This document shows, one piece after another, positions 1 to 6,094 of a DNA stretch of 23,059 bases. The position numbers were made by a program, and so were the translations under genes. Under the pieces are notes generated by a model. The model ran no database searches, was not told the DNA's origin, and was given only the letters and a program-made list of their open reading frames with translations. Where the stretch lies: the NCBI GenBank assembly GCA_964648275.1, contig CAZYOB010000015.1, forward strand, positions 1 through 23,059. The letters run 5' to 3'. Numbering within the stretch: position 1 is the stretch's first letter; the number at the start of each line of letters is the position of its first letter. This stretch comes from CAIQPO01 sp964648275. Lineage in GTDB: Bacteria; Patescibacteriota; Microgenomatia; UBA1400; MFAQ01.

Positions 1-55
1 GGACGTCGCCCTCTGGAGGCGAATATTCTAGGTTCGAGTCCTAGTCCGGCAACCA
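1..55 (+). tRNA. tRNA-Gln (anticodon CUG), 3' part only
   Basis: The window opens inside this tRNA, at the 3' strand of the D stem. The anticodon stem TCGCC (6-10) pairs perfectly with GGCGA (18-22) around the 7-nt loop CTCTGGA, giving anticodon CTG (13-15) after T33. A 5-nt variable loop (23-27) is followed by the T arm CTAGG / TTCGAGT / CCTAG (28-44), the acceptor strand TCCGGCA (45-51), discriminator A and an encoded CCA (53-55). A72 implies U1, a known feature of tRNA-Gln. CCA is genome-encoded, so a CCA-adding enzyme would serve repair for this tRNA. The acceptor and D arms lie outside the window. Confidence 0.88.
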
Positions 56-172
56 TCACGTGCAGGTTTGGAACCCTGCCCTCGCTCTCCAGGAGAGAAA
101 TCTCTGGATGACGAGCCTCCGGTTCGAATTTAACTAATGTGGTCGATAGAATACGGACGGGGAAGAAGGTTT
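56..172 (+). other. Intergenic stretch with hairpins and a tRNA-like T-loop remnant
   Basis: Directly after the tRNA CCA there is a hairpin GCAGG / CCTGC (about 63-79), then a longer imperfect stem closed by CTCG / CGAG (about 82-115) with TCCAG / CTGGA inside it, then GGTTCGAAT (121-129), which matches the conserved T-loop core of tRNAs. The expected T-stem does not pair (TCCGG against TTAAC) and there is no acceptor. It is not a functional tRNA as read here. It could be a decayed class II tRNA or a structured 3' trailer. No coding sequence and no T-run terminator are visible. Confidence 0.25.
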
Positions 173-946
173 TTACTTCTGGGTTGCCAGCACTATTTTT
201 TTCATAACCATACTTTCTGCTGATTCCAACATATCTTGCCGGCAAAGTATTCGAAGAGGCATGCCTTCTGCGACAGGAATTTCAGAAAACTGACCCAGAA
301 TGGGTCTACTATCCACTTTTATATACAAGATATACCCCGCGCCAAGGTAGAAACGGTATGCATTGAGATCTGAGAATAAACCACCTTTTTTCTCTTTGTG
401 TGGATTGAGTAAAAAAGACCGGCCGATATCATCTGGGAATCTCGCAATAATAAAGGATATGCTTTCTGCCCCCTTAATCGAGTTTTCAGATATACATTTT
501 TTAATTACGTCAATCCATTTTCCAAGCTCAATTCCTCTGAACTGGGTTTTATTACTGGCACCTGATCTCCAAAGAATCGATAAGATAAATAATTTTAGTT
601 TTGCAAAATCAAATTCGTCAACGCTCCATCCAATTAGTTTTTTATCATGGAACATCTTTTGGTGACGTGTTTCATTTTGTAAAAGTAATTCGCTGGCGTA
701 AGTATCGAACGGCAAAAATAATTTTTCGCAATCGGCACATACAAGATCATTATCGTACCAACCTATCCATACTTTTTGAGTAAAAACTCCTTCTGTGTTT
801 GACTTCATCTCCATGTAGTCGGCTTTATCCATTTTGGCAACTCGTCTGGAGTAATCGTAAAAAGATCGTGGAAATACATGGGAGTCGACCAACGAGACCA
901 CCTCGTTTTGGCAGAACTTACACCTCTTTAGTTCAATTTCTGGCAT
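173..946 (-). CDS. HNH-like zinc-binding protein of unknown function
   Basis: A 257-residue soluble protein. Visible motifs are CxxC at residues 9/12, the DSHVFPRSF motif with His23, and a second CxxCE at 70/73. This CxxC...SHxxPR...CxxCE layout belongs to a widespread family of uncharacterised bacterial proteins that resemble HNH/treble-clef nucleases. Only the first His of an HNH site is obvious, so nuclease activity is inference. The remaining ~180 residues are mixed alpha/beta with no motif I recognise. The ATG at 946 has no Shine-Dalgarno sequence. It is divergent from the UDG-like gene at 1061 and convergent with tRNA-Gln, a typical place for accessory genes. It could be a defence or toxin component, but nothing in the window proves it. 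Confidence 0.6.
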   Translation of the reverse strand: MPEIELKRCKFCQNEVVSLVDSHVFPRSFYDYSRRVAKMDKADYMEMKSNTEGVFTQKVWIGWYDNDLVCADCEKLFLPFDTYASELLLQNETRHQKMFHDKKLIGWSVDEFDFAKLKLFILSILWRSGASNKTQFRGIELGKWIDVIKKCISENSIKGAESISFIIARFPDDIGRSFLLNPHKEKKGGLFSDLNAYRFYLGAGYILYIKVDSRPILGQFSEIPVAEGMPLRILCRQDMLESAESMVMKKIVLATQK

Positions 947-1037
947 GCGAACAGTCTACATCAATTCAACTGATTTGAGGTGTCTGGGAGGGAGTCTGTA
1001 GAGAGACCAGGTTCGTCATTATAGAAATTGATTTATT

Positions 1038-1046
1038 TGTGATACT
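1038..1046 (+). promoter_or_regulatory. Probable extended -10 for the UDG-like gene
   Basis: TG-T-GATACT reads as an extended -10 box (TGn plus a hexamer close to TATAAT). It would start transcription about 8 nt before the ATG at 1061, giving a very short leader without a ribosome binding site. No convincing -35 is seen. Confidence 0.35.
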
Positions 1047-1060
1047 ATATTTTTCTACAG

Positions 1061-1582
1061 ATGGAAAAGTTAACACGACTTGATTCAGTCTTGGAGGTGC
1101 GCCGATTGGCAGCTCAAAAATATCAACCTGAAAAGATTCGACTACTTTTGGTTGCCGAGGCTCCACCCCGGGCGGAAGATCGTTACTTTTACTTCGAGAG
1201 TGTTGATAAGCAAGACTCCCTCTTTCGATACGTGGTTCGCTGTGTCCTTAACATTGAACCGACAAGGGAGGGCAAAGCCGAATACTTAAGCGCATTAAAG
1301 GAGATGGGCATTTTTCTAATCGATTTGGTTCAAGATCCACTTGGGCCAAAAGACAAACTTATAGATGCTGCTGACTTGAACTCACTAACCTCCAGATGTA
1401 AAACCCTCCAACCGGAGGCAATCGTTCTAGTTAAAACAACTGTTTATGATGTTGCTTTTGACTCACTTAGGAGTGTTGGGTTGCCTGTAGTTGATGAGCG
1501 AATACCCTTTCCAGGCAGTGGACAACAGCTTCGTTTCGTTAGTGCTTTTACCAGTGCTTTGGAAAAAATTGGGATAAGGTAG
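1061..1582 (+). CDS. Uracil-DNA-glycosylase-fold protein, function unknown
   Basis: A 173-residue soluble protein. The N-terminal motif LLLVAEAPP (about residues 28-36) followed by RYFYF resembles motif 1 of the uracil-DNA glycosylase superfamily, where a strand ends in G[E/D]xPG. A later FPGSGQQLRF segment sits where the superfamily has its second active-site loop (HPSP in true UDGs). The canonical catalytic Asp or Asn after GE is not present in recognisable form, so a role in base excision is uncertain. Proteins with this LLxxAExPP...FY pattern are common, short and uncharacterised. The alternative reading is a UDG-like nucleic-acid-binding domain without glycosylase activity. It is divergent from the HNH-like gene, with 114 bp between starts. 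Confidence 0.5.
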   Translation: MEKLTRLDSVLEVRRLAAQKYQPEKIRLLLVAEAPPRAEDRYFYFESVDKQDSLFRYVVRCVLNIEPTREGKAEYLSALKEMGIFLIDLVQDPLGPKDKLIDAADLNSLTSRCKTLQPEAIVLVKTTVYDVAFDSLRSVGLPVVDERIPFPGSGQQLRFVSAFTSALEKIGIR

Positions 1583-1660
1583 CGCCGATAGAATGTACTA
1601 GACTATACTGCTCAACTAGCCGCTTGCCTTTCATCACTTATGCTAGTATTTAAATTAGAG

Positions 1661-2257
1661 ATGAATAAGGCTCAGAAAATTTTACTCGGATTGAATTTGT
1701 TGATTGGTGTTCTGATCTTATTAATATATTTGAGGCCTCCCAATAGCAGCAGAGTTGTTTCCGATTCTACAATTATCCCCAATCGTAACGATTGTGAATA
1801 TGGAGTTTTTGATTACAACTATGACGTATATGTTGTTAAGCCTGGCGATAATATTACATCCGTTGCCAATAATAAGCTTGGTGATATCAAGAGGGCTGGA
1901 GAGATTATTTTACTCAACAAGTCGAAATATCCCACGTTGTTAACGCGCCCGGAATATCTGGAAAGAAATTGGGCTCTGAAATTACCTCCTCTGGAATTTG
2001 TTATCAATAGTGAAAGACAAATGATCACATTCAAAGGCCATATACATGAAAATTCATCCGATCATTTCCGTGTTAGTGTGACTGAAAAATCTTCCAATAC
2101 GCATATTTATGACTCGAAAAATACATCATATTTATTGAATGGGATTAAAACTGTTAAACAGCAGATACCCAATGGCACATGTTTTGAGGCTGATATTGAA
2201 AACACTGGCCGTCTAGTCAATTCAATAAGAGAGATACGAGTAAAAAACTTAAAATAA
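1661..2257 (+). CDS. Membrane-anchored LysM-like protein
   Basis: I place the start at the ATG at 1661 (198 residues). An in-frame ATG at 1640 would add MLVFKLE, but the N-terminus MNKAQKILLGLNLL is a better signal anchor. A possible promoter (TTGCCT at 1624, TATTTA at 1647) would also put the transcript start almost on 1661. One transmembrane helix covers about residues 6-25. A LysM-like module follows (about 57-110): YVVKPGDNITSVA, a central LNK, and a closing WALKLPP, the usual LysM order. The last ~85 residues look like a beta domain without recognisable motifs. LysM domains bind peptidoglycan or related glycans, so a cell-envelope role outside the membrane is likely. Confidence 0.6.
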   Translation: MNKAQKILLGLNLLIGVLILLIYLRPPNSSRVVSDSTIIPNRNDCEYGVFDYNYDVYVVKPGDNITSVANNKLGDIKRAGEIILLNKSKYPTLLTRPEYLERNWALKLPPLEFVINSERQMITFKGHIHENSSDHFRVSVTEKSSNTHIYDSKNTSYLLNGIKTVKQQIPNGTCFEADIENTGRLVNSIREIRVKNLK

Positions 2258-2339
2258 AATTAATGTTTCGGGTGGATTGGCTGGGTTATGGTAATCACAT
2301 GTCACCTGAATTTGTTAACGAAGGGAGACAGAACTTGCC

Positions 2340-2897
2340 CTATTCCTCTTCCAGGACGTTTTCTCCAGAATCTCCAGAAGGAGCAGTATTTTTTGAGACG
2401 GTCGTGGTGGGATAGATAAACGTCCATGAGCCAACGATATCTTTGGTGTCTTTTCCGGTAATTAAAACAATCACTTCATTATCGATACTGGCAATCGTTT
2501 CCAGGCCATCTTTAACAATTTTTTTTGCAGGACTACCCTCAAGCATGGTGTCGATGGATGAATTATCTCCTACCCACTCATCAAGGTCCTTATATGTATT
2601 GTCCGACATGACGATACTAACTACCTCCTTTGTAGGAAGGGTTAGGGTGAGGTTGGCATAATTTTTATTGTCTTCCAGGTGGTTATCAATAGTAGTACCT
2701 TCGGGATATTGGAAAGAAAACCCAGCTTCGTCTACCCAAGTGAGTAGGGTGACCGGGGTGGGTGTTGGAGTTGGATTGGACGGTGCTGTCGCTGGGTTAT
2801 TTTCCGATCTATTGCCGTTGTTGAGAATTATAAAAGCTATAGCCACGCCGGCTAAAAGAACCAGGGTGATTATGATAAAAATCCGTTTTGAAAACAT
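2340..2897 (-). CDS. Membrane-anchored extracytoplasmic protein with Pro/Thr linker
   Basis: 185 residues. A basic MFSKR start is followed by one strongly hydrophobic helix (about 5-26), a low-complexity linker rich in Pro, Thr and Asn with TPTPTP (about 35-48), and a compact domain opening with GFSFQYPEG (about 60-68). The GFSFxYP opening recalls PsbP-like or lipoprotein-type beta domains that are frequent as anchored proteins in these bacteria. There is no lipobox Cys. It faces a secreted-protein gene across a 22-bp divergent promoter. The -10 box TATAAT (2913-2908) lies 10 nt from the ATG with no Shine-Dalgarno, so the mRNA is probably nearly leaderless. Function unknown. Confidence 0.6.
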   Translation of the reverse strand: MFSKRIFIIITLVLLAGVAIAFIILNNGNRSENNPATAPSNPTPTPTPVTLLTWVDEAGFSFQYPEGTTIDNHLEDNKNYANLTLTLPTKEVVSIVMSDNTYKDLDEWVGDNSSIDTMLEGSPAKKIVKDGLETIASIDNEVIVLITGKDTKDIVGSWTFIYPTTTVSKNTAPSGDSGENVLEEE

Positions 2898-2906
2898 ATT
2901 AAATGC

Positions 2907-2913
2907 TATTATA
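2907..2913. promoter_or_regulatory. Shared bidirectional -10 box
   Basis: The sequence TATTATA works as TATAAT (2913-2908) on the minus strand for the gene starting at 2897 and as TATTAT (2907-2912) on the plus strand for the gene starting at 2920, exactly 7 nt upstream of that ATG. A possible plus-strand TTGAAA lies at 2888-2893. Only 22 bp separate the two start codons. Confidence 0.5.
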
Positions 2914-2919
2914 GACTCA

Positions 2920-3351
2920 ATGAAAAAGATATATTACGTATCGTTATTGGTTTTTGCGGTTATGTTTTTATCTTTGGCAAGCACACCTTCGTTGGCAGCC
3001 AAAAAAAGAGTCTGGGGTAAAAATATCGTTGTCCCAACTACTCAGAGCAAAAGCTTCTCTGCATCGGCAAGATTTACCGGATGGAAACAGTATCTGAATG
3101 TTAGTTTTAGAGGGGTAACCAGTACTCAGGGTATAAATTATGAATTAATTTATTCCAGTAATGGCGTTGACCAGGGGGCAGGTGGTAGAGTAAATGCCGG
3201 CGAGGGAAATGTGACACGAAAAATGTTTTTGGGAACGTGTTCTCATGGTGTATGTGTAGCTCATAAAAATATCAGCAATGTACGGTTGAGAATAACTTAT
3301 ACGACTGCCGGAGGACAAATCGTAGCCAAAAATTATAGAGTTAAGTATTAA
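2920..3351 (+). CDS. Small secreted protein of unknown function
   Basis: 143 residues from the ATG at 2920. The reading frame stays open further upstream, but that part overlaps the divergent gene antisense, and the 2920 start gives a textbook signal peptide: MKKI, a hydrophobic core (about 5-22), then TPSLAA with a likely signal-peptidase site near AA-KK. The mature part (~115 residues) is rich in Ser, Thr, Gly and Val with alternating hydrophobic positions, which suggests an all-beta fold. It holds two Cys close together (GTCSHGVC), which could form a disulfide. The next gene starts 3 nt after the stop, so the two are co-transcribed. Confidence 0.6.
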   Translation: MKKIYYVSLLVFAVMFLSLASTPSLAAKKRVWGKNIVVPTTQSKSFSASARFTGWKQYLNVSFRGVTSTQGINYELIYSSNGVDQGAGGRVNAGEGNVTRKMFLGTCSHGVCVAHKNISNVRLRITYTTAGGQIVAKNYRVKY

Positions 3352-3354
3352 GAC

Positions 3355-3939
3355 ATGATAAAAGAAGGCCGTATCGATTTTGAAGACCCAAATGGGAGTG
3401 AGCTTGTAACCGAAAACTATGCCGGAAAAATTGTGACAAGTGAATGGAGGGTGATAGAAGGAGTCAAGGGAATTAGATATAGAGAATGGAGATACGAGAA
3501 TGTGTCTGCGGAAATAGTTGATGGGTCTCTGTTTGAGGTAGTGCCTGGCTGCAGAACGCCTGTCCAATATGTTGAAACAAATCACGTGTTTGATGAAAAT
3601 ATTCAAACAGGGAAATTTTTGCTTTTTCTCCTAAAGGCTGATGGGCTGAAAGTCTACAAATATGATTCTTCAATTGAGGAGGTGAGCTTTTCCCTGCAAG
3701 TACACCAAGGGGAAATAATGTGTTTTTATGCGCTTAAAGAAAATAAGGAACCTGGAGAAATGATTGAATGTGAACAGCCTGGATTCAGTTTGGCAAATTT
3801 AGTCACGGTGACTGAAGGTACAACCAGGATGGGTAAATTGGAAATACCCGAAGTCTTTTGGAAAGCCCTTAAGATGCTTGACGAGGGGACAGAAGAAGAC
3901 TTACCCCTTGATGTGTTTGATGTGAGTGATGAAATTTAA
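3355..3939 (+). CDS. Hypothetical protein, possibly beta-barrel (cupin-like)
   Basis: 194 residues, acidic and soluble, with no signal peptide or membrane segment. It follows the secreted-protein gene by 3 nt. Secondary-structure feel is beta-rich in the first ~150 residues, including a segment with GEIMCFYALKENKEPGEMIE (about 120-139) whose spacing loosely recalls the strand-turn of cupins of the sugar-epimerase type. The His/Glu metal set of cupins is not clear, so I do not assign a function. The last ~45 residues form an acidic tail. Confidence that it is a real gene is good because of tight coupling, length and sensible composition. Confidence 0.5.
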   Translation: MIKEGRIDFEDPNGSELVTENYAGKIVTSEWRVIEGVKGIRYREWRYENVSAEIVDGSLFEVVPGCRTPVQYVETNHVFDENIQTGKFLLFLLKADGLKVYKYDSSIEEVSFSLQVHQGEIMCFYALKENKEPGEMIECEQPGFSLANLVTVTEGTTRMGKLEIPEVFWKALKMLDEGTEEDLPLDVFDVSDEI

Positions 3940-4013
3940 AGATATTTGAGAGATTTCTGCCTCGTTGCCCCACTTTCCAGGCTGCTTTCAGGTGGTGCTT
4001 GATAAATATACAG

Positions 4014-4019
4014 TACAAT
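4014..4019 (+). promoter_or_regulatory. -10 box of the transglycosylase gene
   Basis: TACAAT ends 7 nt before the ATG at 4027, so transcription would begin at or next to the start codon. No Shine-Dalgarno sequence is present. The -35 is not convincing. Confidence 0.45.
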
Positions 4020-4026
4020 CCAGGGT

Positions 4027-4629
4027 ATGACGTGGAGAATTCCGTTAATCGGAGTGGTGGTTATTTTTTTGGTTCTGGCGTTTCAATCGAACCCATCGAG
4101 AGATAATGTGCTGGGGCAACAGGTAGATTTCGTCGAGCCTGTCGTGATGGAAACTGTGGAAACCGTCTCCGAGCCAGCGACACCCTCTTCTGAGCCAGCT
4201 ACCCCATCTGCTACTCAGGAACTAACGCTAACCACCACAGTAGCTGCTTCCCCCTCCCTCACTAAAATACCGACTCCAACACCAACCCCAACGATAAAAC
4301 CTCAGCCGGAATTCACGGCAGAGCAAATATATAACTTTATCGAAAAATATGGCGATCAATATGGCGTGGATCCTAATGTTTTACGGGCGATCGCCCTGTG
4401 TGAATCAGGTATGAATCCAAAAGCAAAAAACCTCATATATGCCGGCTTGTATCAATTTAATGCAAGTACTTGGAAAAGTTATCGATTACGGATGGGACAT
4501 GAAGAAGATCCCGATGTCCGCTTCAATGCCGAGGAAGCTATCAAGACGGCCTCCTACGCATTATCAATTGGCCAATCAAGACTCTGGCCAAATTGTTATC
4601 CAAAAAGCGAAGAAAGTGGAGAGAAATAG
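4027..4629 (+). CDS. Membrane-anchored lytic transglycosylase (SLT domain)
   Basis: 200 residues. One N-terminal transmembrane helix (about 5-20) is followed by a long Ser/Thr/Pro linker (about 45-95, with TPTPTPT) that would span the cell wall, then a compact C-terminal SLT domain (about 98-192). The domain has the lysozyme-like pattern: VLRAIALCESG with the presumed catalytic Glu126, the YAGLYQFNASTW segment (the G-x-x-Q[FI] motif), and a closing repeat of Ala-rich helix. Such enzymes cleave the MurNAc-GlcNAc bond of peptidoglycan. At about 95 residues the domain is short, like resuscitation-promoting-type or minimal SLT domains. The methyltransferase-like gene follows after 16 nt. Confidence 0.8.
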   Translation: MTWRIPLIGVVVIFLVLAFQSNPSRDNVLGQQVDFVEPVVMETVETVSEPATPSSEPATPSATQELTLTTTVAASPSLTKIPTPTPTPTIKPQPEFTAEQIYNFIEKYGDQYGVDPNVLRAIALCESGMNPKAKNLIYAGLYQFNASTWKSYRLRMGHEEDPDVRFNAEEAIKTASYALSIGQSRLWPNCYPKSEESGEK

Positions 4630-4645
4630 AGGGTCCGAAACAACG

Positions 4646-5224
4646 ATGGAGGAGGCTTTGTTGTTAATTGAGGAGGAGGTAATTAATGATATTGCACCTA
4701 TTATTGAAGAGGACCCTGGAACTGCGGAATATCTGGCGGAGTTTCAAAGAAACTATCGAACTCAAGAATACAAATTTTTACTCTGGTTAGATAGAGAGTA
4801 TTCTCCAAAGAGAGTGTTGTACCCAGGATCGGGTTCGGATATTATCCCCATGATTGCCTTTGGTAGAAAACGAGTTGTTCATACCAGTCTTGACGATTAC
4901 CTCGAAAACGATTCAATTTATTTACCTCTTTTGGGTGAGGCTGAGAAAGCAATCGCGGATAATATAAAACTACCTTTTCAAGATGTATCATTCCAGGTGA
5001 TTTTTCTTTCGGCTTACCCGGTAAATCTGATTGAACGACAGATGGATGAGCTCTTAAGGGTATTGGACAATGACGGGTTATTGGTGTTGACAAATAGCAC
5101 ATTGATCGACGAAAGAGTAAATCTCGACATCCTGAAGCATAAAGCGGATCGGCTTGAGGTCCCTGAAGAATATCAAAAGCAAGGAGAAGCTGAGCTTGAA
5201 TTTATTGTGTTTAGAAAGTATTGA
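4646..5224 (+). CDS. SAM-dependent methyltransferase-like protein
   Basis: 192 residues from the ATG at 4646. The frame is open back into the transglycosylase gene, but that part is only an overlapping reading of it. The core shows a Rossmann methyltransferase order: KRVLYPGSGSD (about residues 53-63) in place of the VLDxGxGxG SAM loop, an Asp/acidic stretch around SLDDYL, then LPFQDVSFQVIFLSAYP (motif IV region) and ELLRVLDNDGLLVLTNS (motif V/VI region, as in class I enzymes). The SAM loop is degenerate, so activity is uncertain. No good ribosome site is seen; GAGGG at 4629-4633 is 12 nt away. The substrate cannot be inferred. Confidence 0.5.
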   Translation: MEEALLLIEEEVINDIAPIIEEDPGTAEYLAEFQRNYRTQEYKFLLWLDREYSPKRVLYPGSGSDIIPMIAFGRKRVVHTSLDDYLENDSIYLPLLGEAEKAIADNIKLPFQDVSFQVIFLSAYPVNLIERQMDELLRVLDNDGLLVLTNSTLIDERVNLDILKHKADRLEVPEEYQKQGEAELEFIVFRKY

Positions 5225-5228
5225 TTTT

Positions 5229-5256
5229 TTGTTCCTGATTTGTAATATATTATGCT
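5229..5256 (+). promoter_or_regulatory. Probable promoter of the GlsB-like gene
   Basis: TTGTTC (5229-5234), a 16-bp spacer and TATGCT (5251-5256) lie upstream of the gene at 5317, leaving a leader of about 50 nt that carries a ribosome binding site. The -35 starts only 4 bp after the stop codon of the preceding gene. Confidence 0.35.
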
Positions 5257-5301
5257 ATTCTTAATTAGCGCGATTAACTTTTATTAATTTATTTATAGCG
5301 G

Positions 5302-5310
5302 AAGGGGGTG
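5302..5310 (+). promoter_or_regulatory. Strong Shine-Dalgarno that fixes the GlsB-like start
   Basis: AAGGGGGTG is 6 nt before the ATG at 5317. The in-frame GTG at 5308 lies inside this site and is therefore not the start. Confidence 0.7.
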
Positions 5311-5316
5311 AAACAT

Positions 5317-5562
5317 ATGGATTTGTTGTTATGGCTTATTTTTGGAGCGCTTACAGGATGGTTGGCGTCAATCTTTATGCATACCGACTATGCTCAAGGA
5401 ACCCTAATGGATATCATCCTCGGTATTTTGGGATCTTTCATAGGCGGCTTAATAATGAGCTTCTTTGGTCAACCAGGAGTGACAGGATTTAATCTGTACA
5501 GTGTTGTCGTAGCAGTAATCGGGGCAATGGTCCTGATTTGGATTGGTCGTCGTGTCCACTAA
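5317..5562 (+). CDS. GlsB/YeaQ/YmgE family small membrane protein
   Basis: 81 residues with three hydrophobic segments (about 3-20, 27-46, 55-77) and family-like motifs: LLLWLIFGALTGWLAS at the N-terminus, a Gly-rich GILGSFIGG turn, and a final VAVIGAMVLIWIGRR. Length and pattern match the family once named 'transglycosylase-associated', which is a stress-associated integral membrane protein of unknown biochemical role; it is not a transglycosylase. The start at 5317 is set by the strong ribosome site, which removes three residues from the longest reading. It is a single-gene unit with its own promoter and a clear terminator. Confidence 0.85.
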   Translation: MDLLLWLIFGALTGWLASIFMHTDYAQGTLMDIILGILGSFIGGLIMSFFGQPGVTGFNLYSVVVAVIGAMVLIWIGRRVH

Positions 5563-5584
5563 AGAAGACGAAATTAAGGAATAT

Positions 5585-5624
5585 TACCGAAAAGTCCTGA
5601 CGAATATTCGGTAGTACTTTTTTT
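5585..5624 (+). terminator. Intrinsic terminator after the GlsB-like gene
   Basis: The stem TACCGAA (5585-5591) / TTCGGTA (5607-5613) has a 15-nt loop and is followed by seven T (5618-5624). Confidence 0.75.
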
Positions 5625-5692
5625 GGAGTTTTCAGTTATGATATGATTCAACAATTCTAATTGATTCAGAGCACTTTAATAGGTGAGGAGGA

Positions 5693-6061
5693 ATGATGGC
5701 GGTAATTTTGTCAATATCGGACATTGATGGAACACTAACTGCCAGAAAACTTGAGGAAGTTGCGTACATGTATGGCCTAATGGATATGAGGCAAGTATTC
5801 CTGGTCGCACAACCATTCATGCCTTATGTGCTAAAAGTACCAGCAGTAGACAGAACAAGACACTATGATTCCGTACGGACATTAACTTCTCTGGCAATCA
5901 TTAACTACGCACTTTCTGTGCACTTTTCGTTTGACATAATGTCCCTTGTACCAGGAAGAGTCTACGAGCTAAAAAGGATTAATCCCTCCAGAACCCACAA
6001 AGAGATGACAGACTGGTGCATAAATCTTATTAGAGACTGTGTAAAAAATGACCCTCTTTAG
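5693..6061 (+). CDS. Hypothetical 122-residue protein with a DIDGTLT motif
   Basis: The gene is preceded by AGGTGAGGAGG (5681-5691), one of the best ribosome sites in the window, so it is very likely expressed. ATG at 5693 and ATG at 5696 are both possible starts. Residues about 9-16 read SDIDGTLT, which looks like HAD motif I (DxDGTxT), but no later HAD motifs (Lys, GDxxND) follow and the protein is far too short for a complete HAD fold. The rest is mixed, with a hydrophobic centre (LTSLAIINYALSV) and a basic C-terminal region. I do not recognise the family. It has its own terminator overlapping the stop codon. Confidence 0.5.
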   Translation: MMAVILSISDIDGTLTARKLEEVAYMYGLMDMRQVFLVAQPFMPYVLKVPAVDRTRHYDSVRTLTSLAIINYALSVHFSFDIMSLVPGRVYELKRINPSRTHKEMTDWCINLIRDCVKNDPL

Positions 6062-6089
6062 CCTCGGAATAGAAACCCGAGGCTTTTTT
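6061..6089 (+). terminator. Intrinsic terminator overlapping the stop codon
   Basis: GCCTCGG (6061-6067) / CCGAGGC (6077-6083) forms a 7-bp stem with a 9-nt loop followed by six T (6084-6089). The first stem base is the last base of the TAG stop. On the opposite strand there is no T-run, so it serves the plus strand only; the convergent copA ends 5 bp further on. Confidence 0.8.
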
Positions 6090-6094
6090 ATGTC

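Noticed and set aside
1..55. Class II tRNA-Leu or tRNA-Ser reading of the 5' end
   Set aside because: The sequence folds perfectly as a class I anticodon arm with CTG anticodon and a 5-nt variable loop, so no long variable arm is needed.
2668..2919. Upstream extension of the secreted protein reading frame
   Set aside because: It runs antisense to the anchored protein gene at 2340-2897, and the ATG at 2920 gives a clean signal peptide with a -10 box 7 nt upstream.
4439..4645. Upstream extension of the methyltransferase-like frame
   Set aside because: It overlaps the SLT domain of the transglycosylase in another frame; the domain reading is clearly the real one.
4668..4688. Apparent strong ribosome site (GAGGAGGAGG) before an ATG at 4686
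   Set aside because: That ATG is out of frame with the methyltransferase-like gene; the Glu-rich codons of the gene create the purine run.
1..6090. Integrated mobile element at the tRNA-Gln 3' end
   Set aside because: No integrase, transposase or direct repeat of the tRNA 3' end is visible in the window; only the location and accessory-like gene content suggest it.
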